From: an uncultured bacterium
Lineage (GTDB): Bacteria > Bacillota > Clostridia > Lachnospirales > Lachnospiraceae
Assembly: GCA_948467735.1 (NCBI GenBank)
Contig: CAOKFN010000005.1
Coordinates: forward strand, 1 to 64,000
DNA length: 64,000 nt
Direction of reading: 5' to 3'
Within the stretch, counting starts at the first letter, position 1, and the number at the start of each line of letters is the position of its first letter. Under the pieces are notes generated by a model that had not been told where the DNA came from, did not search any database, and saw nothing but the letters and a program-made list of their open reading frames with translations. Below are positions 60,281 to 64,000 of this stretch, in pieces. Both the position numbers and the translations under genes were made by a program.

Positions 60281-61771
60281 ATGGAACGAGAATATCTTGT
60301 GTCAGCGTCCGAGATGAGGCGCTATGATGAAAATACGATAAAAAAAATCGGAATATCGGCGGACGTTTTGATGGAGAGAGCGGCGCTTGGGGCTGTAAGA
60401 ATGATTGAGGAGCATGACACCGCCGGAAGGCGTGTGCTTATTATGGCGGGCATGGGAAATAATGGCGGTGACGGGCTGGCCGCTGCAAGGCTTCTGGTGG
60501 AAAAAGGGTATCGAACGGAGGTCTGGTGCGTGGGAGCGCAGGAAAAGGCCTCCGAACAGTGGAAGAAACAGAGAAAAATTCTGGGAAACTATCCGGTGGA
60601 ATTTACGAACATGCCGAAACGTCAGGAGTATGACGTCTTGGTGGATGCGCTGTTCGGCGTGGGATTGTCCAGAGAGGTGACGGGGGATTTTGCCAAGGCA
60701 GTGGAGCTTTTCAATCATTTGGACGGCTGGAAGCTGGCCATGGATCTGCCCAGCGGCATTGATTCCGATACGGGCAGGGTGTGGGGCTTGGCCGTACAGG
60801 CGGATGAGACGGCCGCCTTCGGATTTTGCAAGAGGGGACTTGTGCTTTATCCCGGCTGCGAGTACGCGGGGATTGTGAAGACGGTGGATATAGGCATTTC
60901 GGAGAGAAGCTTTTTTGGCGGTGAGCCTGAAATGTATACTTATAGGGGGACGGCTGCCAAGCTGCTGCCAAAGCGAAAACGGGACGGCAATAAGGGAACC
61001 TTCGGAAAGGTGCTTTTGGCCGCGGGAAGCCTCAATATGGCAGGGGCGGCGGTATTGGCGGCAAGGGCGGCCTACAGGGCCGGAGCGGGAATGGTGAAGG
61101 TGATTACGCCTGCGGAGAACAGAATCATATTGCAGGAAGCCGTGCCGGAGGCGCTTCTGGGGACGGCGGAGAACTTGGAGGAAGGAATGGCTTGGGCCAA
61201 TGTCATAGCCATTGGGCCGGGGCTGGGAAAAAGCGAGGCGGCGCTTTCCGCTTTGGAACGGGTATTGCTGAAAAGCGGAAAACCTCTTCTGATAGATGCG
61301 GACGGGCTGAATCTCCTTGCGGAGCATCCGGAGCTGAGAAAGGCGCTGGCGGATCAGGGAAAGGAGGGCAGAGCGGTAATCCTGACCCCTCATGTGGGAG
61401 AACTGGCAAGGCTGGTGGGCACGGATATTGACCAATGCAGTCAAAATATTCCCTTCTATGGGAGTAAATTGGCGGCGGAGCTTCATGCGACGGTGGCGGC
61501 AAAAGACGCCCGGACATTTGTCTGCGGGGAAGGCCGCCCGATTTATGTGAATGTAAGCGGCAACAGCGGCATGGCATCCGCCGGGAGCGGAGATGTGCTG
61601 GCGGGGGTCATAACCGCATTTTTGGCCCAAGGGATGGAGGCGTTTGAAGCCGCGGCGGCGGGGGTATATATTCATGGCACGGCCGGGGACGCCGTGGCGG
61701 CAAGACTTGGCGAATTTGCCTGCATGGCCGGAGATATCGCGGAGCAGGCGGGCATATGCTGTAGTATATAA
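60281..61771 (+). CDS. nnr: Bifunctional NAD(P)H-hydrate repair enzyme
   Basis: Repairs hydrated NADH and NADPH. Residues 1-210 are the epimerase (YjeF_N): SASEMRRYDENTIKKIGIS, MAGMGNNGGDGLAAARLL, DLPSGIDSDTG. Residues 225-495 are the ADP-dependent dehydratase (YjeF_C, ribokinase-like): NKGTFGKVLLAAGSLNMAGA, AIGPGLGK, LIDADGLNLLAEHP, LTPHVGELARL and the catalytic-end motif NSGMASAGSGDVLAGVI. Both domains are complete. ATG 60281 is used; the longer frame runs into the repeat. The next gene starts 33 bp on. Confidence 0.95.
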   Translation: MEREYLVSASEMRRYDENTIKKIGISADVLMERAALGAVRMIEEHDTAGRRVLIMAGMGNNGGDGLAAARLLVEKGYRTEVWCVGAQEKASEQWKKQRKILGNYPVEFTNMPKRQEYDVLVDALFGVGLSREVTGDFAKAVELFNHLDGWKLAMDLPSGIDSDTGRVWGLAVQADETAAFGFCKRGLVLYPGCEYAGIVKTVDIGISERSFFGGEPEMYTYRGTAAKLLPKRKRDGNKGTFGKVLLAAGSLNMAGAAVLAARAAYRAGAGMVKVITPAENRIILQEAVPEALLGTAENLEEGMAWANVIAIGPGLGKSEAALSALERVLLKSGKPLLIDADGLNLLAEHPELRKALADQGKEGRAVILTPHVGELARLVGTDIDQCSQNIPFYGSKLAAELHATVAAKDARTFVCGEGRPIYVNVSGNSGMASAGSGDVLAGVITAFLAQGMEAFEAAAAGVYIHGTAGDAVAARLGEFACMAGDIAEQAGICCSI

Positions 61772-61804
61772 ATGTTTTTGAAAACGCTTAAGGAGATTTG
61801 TCAA

Positions 61805-62323
61805 TTGGATAAACCGCGCATTTATGTTGATTTGAACGAAATGGTTACGGAAACCGTCATATTATTCTCAAAAGAGGATACGAAAACGGATTCCGATGGC
61901 AATGTCGTTGTCCTGTATGATAAGATGCCCGTTTCTATATATTCCGATGACGCTTCCCATACCGGTGAGACGGATTATCTGCTTGCGGAGGGCATTGTAA
62001 TAAAATATGATTTAAGAGAGTATCCTAGATGGAAACAGGTAAAATGGTGCGTCCGGATTGACCGGAATAGTTTCATGCATGAATCCGATCTAAGGCTTCT
62101 CCTCCTGCTGCCCATAGAAATTAAAAAGCATCCCCATGATTTAGGCGTTCTTCAGAAGTGTTTGATAAGCTTTAAAAATCAGGGAATGGATAGAGACGCC
62201 ATGTTGAAAAATTTGGAGAAACTAAGGGCGGAAAGCGATTCCGGAACGGAGGATGTCTTATTGGAGTTGATGGATTTTGTTTCCGGATGGTGTGTTCCGG
62301 CCCTGTCAGTTTATGAATCATAG
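61805..62323 (+). CDS. Hypothetical protein downstream of nnr
   Basis: A 172-residue protein that is not recognised. It starts MDKPRIYVDLNEMVTETVIL from TTG 61805, which has AAGGAG 9 nt upstream; ATG 61772 gives 11 more residues but has no ribosome-binding site. The N-terminal half looks like beta strands (SIYSDDASHTGETDYLLAEG, VIKYDL), the rest is helical (LLLLLPIEIKKHPHDLG, KNLEKLRAES). No signal peptide or membrane segment. It lies between nnr and alr, probably in one transcript. Confidence 0.68.
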   Translation: MDKPRIYVDLNEMVTETVILFSKEDTKTDSDGNVVVLYDKMPVSIYSDDASHTGETDYLLAEGIVIKYDLREYPRWKQVKWCVRIDRNSFMHESDLRLLLLLPIEIKKHPHDLGVLQKCLISFKNQGMDRDAMLKNLEKLRAESDSGTEDVLLELMDFVSGWCVPALSVYES

Positions 62324-62373
62324 CGGACATTAGAAAAAATGATAGAAGGAATTGCGGAAAGGAGTGAAGGGAA

Positions 62374-63555
62374 ATGGATGCAGTGAAAGGCTGGGAGAGC
62401 TGTCAGAGGGCTTACGCGGAGATAAATCTGGACGCGATCGCAGGGAACGTGGAGCGGATGAAGGAAAATCTGACGCCGGGGACAAAGCTGCTGGGAGTGG
62501 TGAAAGCGGATGGGTATGGTCATGGCAGCGTGCCTATTGCAAGGAGGCTGGAAGCGCTTCCGTATTTGTTCGGATTTGGAACCGCCACGGCGGAGGAAGC
62601 GTTTTGTCTGCGGGAAGGAGGCGTGACAAAGCCCATTCTGGTTCTGGGATATTCTTTCCCATACGCGTATGAGAGGATGGCGGAGGAAGAGATTCGTCCG
62701 ACGGTATTTCGCCGGGATGACATAGAGCCGTTACGGGCCGCCGCAGAGAAGGCGGGAAAACCTTTCCGGGTACATATCAAGGCGGACACGGGCATGAACA
62801 GAATCGGCATTACTCCGGACGAAGCGGGCCTTGGCTTTGTAAAGGCTCTGGCGCGTCAGGAAGGGATTGAGGTAGAAGGCATTTTTACTCATTTTGCAAG
62901 GGCGGACGAGGAGGATAAGTCAAATGCGGAAGAGCAGTTGAGAACTTTTCAAAATTTTCTTCATATGATAAAAGAGGAGCTTTCTTTGGAGATTCCCATA
63001 AAGCATTGTTCTAACAGCGCGGGTATTTTGGAAATGCGAGGGGCCGATATGGACATGGTGCGGGCGGGGATAGCAATGTATGGACTGAGCCCTTCGGGCA
63101 GGGAGGGGGACAGCGCCGTGTCTCTGCAGCCCGCGCTTTCCCTTTACAGCCGCATTGTCTATATCAAAACCATAGAGAAGGGGCAGTCGGTCAGCTACGG
63201 CGGCACCTTTACGGCCAAGAACCCCATGCGGATAGCAACAGTTCCGGTGGGCTATGGGGACGGGTATCCCAGAGAACTGTCCAACCGGGGGTATGTTCTG
63301 CTGCACGGCAGAAGGGCGCCCATTCTGGGCAGAATCTGCATGGATCAGTTTATGGTGGATGTGTCGGAGATTCCGGAGGCCGAAATGGGAGACAGAGTGG
63401 TGCTTTTGGGATATGACGGAGAGGAACATATCAGTGCGGAGCTTTTGGGAGAATTGTCGGGACGCTTTCACTATGAGCTGGTATGCGGCTTAAGCAGGCG
63501 GATTCCCAGAGTCTATGTGGAAAACGGGAGGGTGCTTACGGAACGAAAGATATAA
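62374..63555 (+). CDS. alr: Alanine racemase
   Basis: PLP enzyme that makes D-alanine for peptidoglycan. AYAEINLDAIAGNVERMKEN and VVKADGYGHG hold the PLP lysine (near 48). HIKADTGMNRIG, HCSNSAGIL and the second catalytic residue in SVSYGGTFTAK (Tyr) follow, then VPVGYGDGYPRELSNRG and GRICMDQFMVDV. 393 residues, normal. AAAGGAGTGAAGGG precedes the ATG. A MazF-type toxin gene lies 163 bp downstream, the same order as the alr-ndoAI-ndoA locus of Bacillus but without an antitoxin gene between. Confidence 0.96.
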   Translation: MDAVKGWESCQRAYAEINLDAIAGNVERMKENLTPGTKLLGVVKADGYGHGSVPIARRLEALPYLFGFGTATAEEAFCLREGGVTKPILVLGYSFPYAYERMAEEEIRPTVFRRDDIEPLRAAAEKAGKPFRVHIKADTGMNRIGITPDEAGLGFVKALARQEGIEVEGIFTHFARADEEDKSNAEEQLRTFQNFLHMIKEELSLEIPIKHCSNSAGILEMRGADMDMVRAGIAMYGLSPSGREGDSAVSLQPALSLYSRIVYIKTIEKGQSVSYGGTFTAKNPMRIATVPVGYGDGYPRELSNRGYVLLHGRRAPILGRICMDQFMVDVSEIPEAEMGDRVVLLGYDGEEHISAELLGELSGRFHYELVCGLSRRIPRVYVENGRVLTERKI

Positions 63556-63718
63556 AACAGGAAGCAAAATAAGAAGAGCATTCCTAAGAAAGTTGAATAA
63601 CTCTTTAAAAGCCGGCAATACTACCTTACATATAGTAAAATAGCAATGCCGCAGAGCGCAGTATTTGACCTGTCCGGACTTGTTCGCTGTCTGCGGAATC
63701 GTGGATTTGGAGGCAAAA

Positions 63719-64000
63719 ATGAGACGAGGAGATGTTTATTACGCAGACCTTAGGCCGGTGGTCGGTTCGGAACAGGGAGGAATCAGGCCGGTATTAATTG
63801 TGCAGAATGATGTGGGAAACAAACACAGCCCCACGGTGATCTGTGCCGCAATTACCTCGAAGATGAACAAGGCGAAGCTGCCCACACATATTGAATTAAA
63901 CGCGTCGATGTATGATATGGATAAGGATTCCGTGGTCCTTTTAGAACAGCTGCGCACCATTGACAAGAAACGACTGAAGGATAAGGTATGCCATTTGGAT
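63719..64000 (+). CDS. MazF/PemK-family endoribonuclease toxin (cut by window end)
   Basis: The first 94 residues are visible: MRRGDVYYADLRPVVGSEQG, GGIRPVLIVQNDVGN, SPTVICAAITSKMNKAKLPT, and SVVLLEQLRTIDKKRL. All match the MazF/EndoA ribosome-independent mRNA interferase, including the RGDV/YYADL and EQLRTIDKxRL blocks. GGAGG lies 5 nt before ATG 63719. The 163 bp after alr contain no antitoxin ORF but a hairpin CCGCAGA/TCTGCGG (63649-63698). The antitoxin may be encoded elsewhere or after the toxin. Confidence 0.93.
   Translation, partial: MRRGDVYYADLRPVVGSEQGGIRPVLIVQNDVGNKHSPTVICAAITSKMNKAKLPTHIELNASMYDMDKDSVVLLEQLRTIDKKRLKDKVCHLD

Noticed and set aside
60302..61804. 500-residue minus-strand frame opposite nnr
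   Set aside because: His/Arg-rich shadow of a clearly conserved plus-strand gene.

Overview
The window reads as chromosome of a gut-type, spore-forming anaerobe of the Clostridia, most likely Lachnospiraceae. This rests on gene content: a Fur-boxed feoA-feoA-feoB operon, a class B sortase next to BspA-like leucine-rich surface proteins, a (Re)-citrate synthase-like gene near isocitrate dehydrogenase, Rex, an SHMT gene with a structured leader, an [FeFe]-hydrogenase-like sensor, and a cysteine/glycine-rich coat-type protein behind a sporulation-type promoter. Starts are mostly AGGAGG-led ATG with some TTG/GTG. I saw no tRNA, rRNA, CRISPR array or intact insertion sequence.

Layout. 0-5 kb: DeoR regulator, PHP phosphatase, acyl-CoA synthetase, amidohydrolase, small winged-helix regulator. 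5-9 kb: iron uptake operon with a strong promoter and a 16/19 match to the Fur box. 9-18 kb: small exported protein, DUF1653 protein, an SfsA-MutY fusion, glycosyltransferase, lipid kinase, phospholipase C-like protein, Ca2+-type P-type ATPase. 18-31 kb: glyA with a roughly 250-nt leader carrying three tandem hairpins; diguanylate cyclase and hydrogenase-like/MCP sensor; aminopeptidase, queA, PilZ, VanZ, tyrA, EF-G paralogue. 31-42 kb: putative sporulation genes on the minus strand, then sortase B, a 1683-residue and a 736-residue surface protein, a signal-less subtilase, and a convergent hybrid histidine kinase. 45-51 kb: short cis-prenyltransferase-like gene, citrate synthase/GntR/GNAT/isocitrate dehydrogenase cluster interrupted by a 45-bp minisatellite, then a YhcG-type nuclease.

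54.5-58.2 kb is a decayed accessory island. It holds gene remnants, a promoter-led string of hairpins that may be a structured RNA, an Rpn-like tail, two facing ribbon-helix-helix paralogues with the same 15-bp box, and an XRE regulator translationally coupled to a frameshifted nuclease-like gene. 58-64 kb returns to core genes: rex, a coiled-coil protein, a tandem ~147-bp duplication, nnr, alr and a MazF-type toxin cut by the window edge.

Working together: 46-50 kb supplies 2-oxoglutarate from oxaloacetate and acetyl-CoA (aconitase not seen here). The diguanylate cyclase, hydrogenase-like sensor and PilZ protein, within 6 kb, could link redox or H2 state to c-di-GMP output. The sortase and its neighbours form a surface-display locus. 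All assignments come from reading the sequence; no database search was run.
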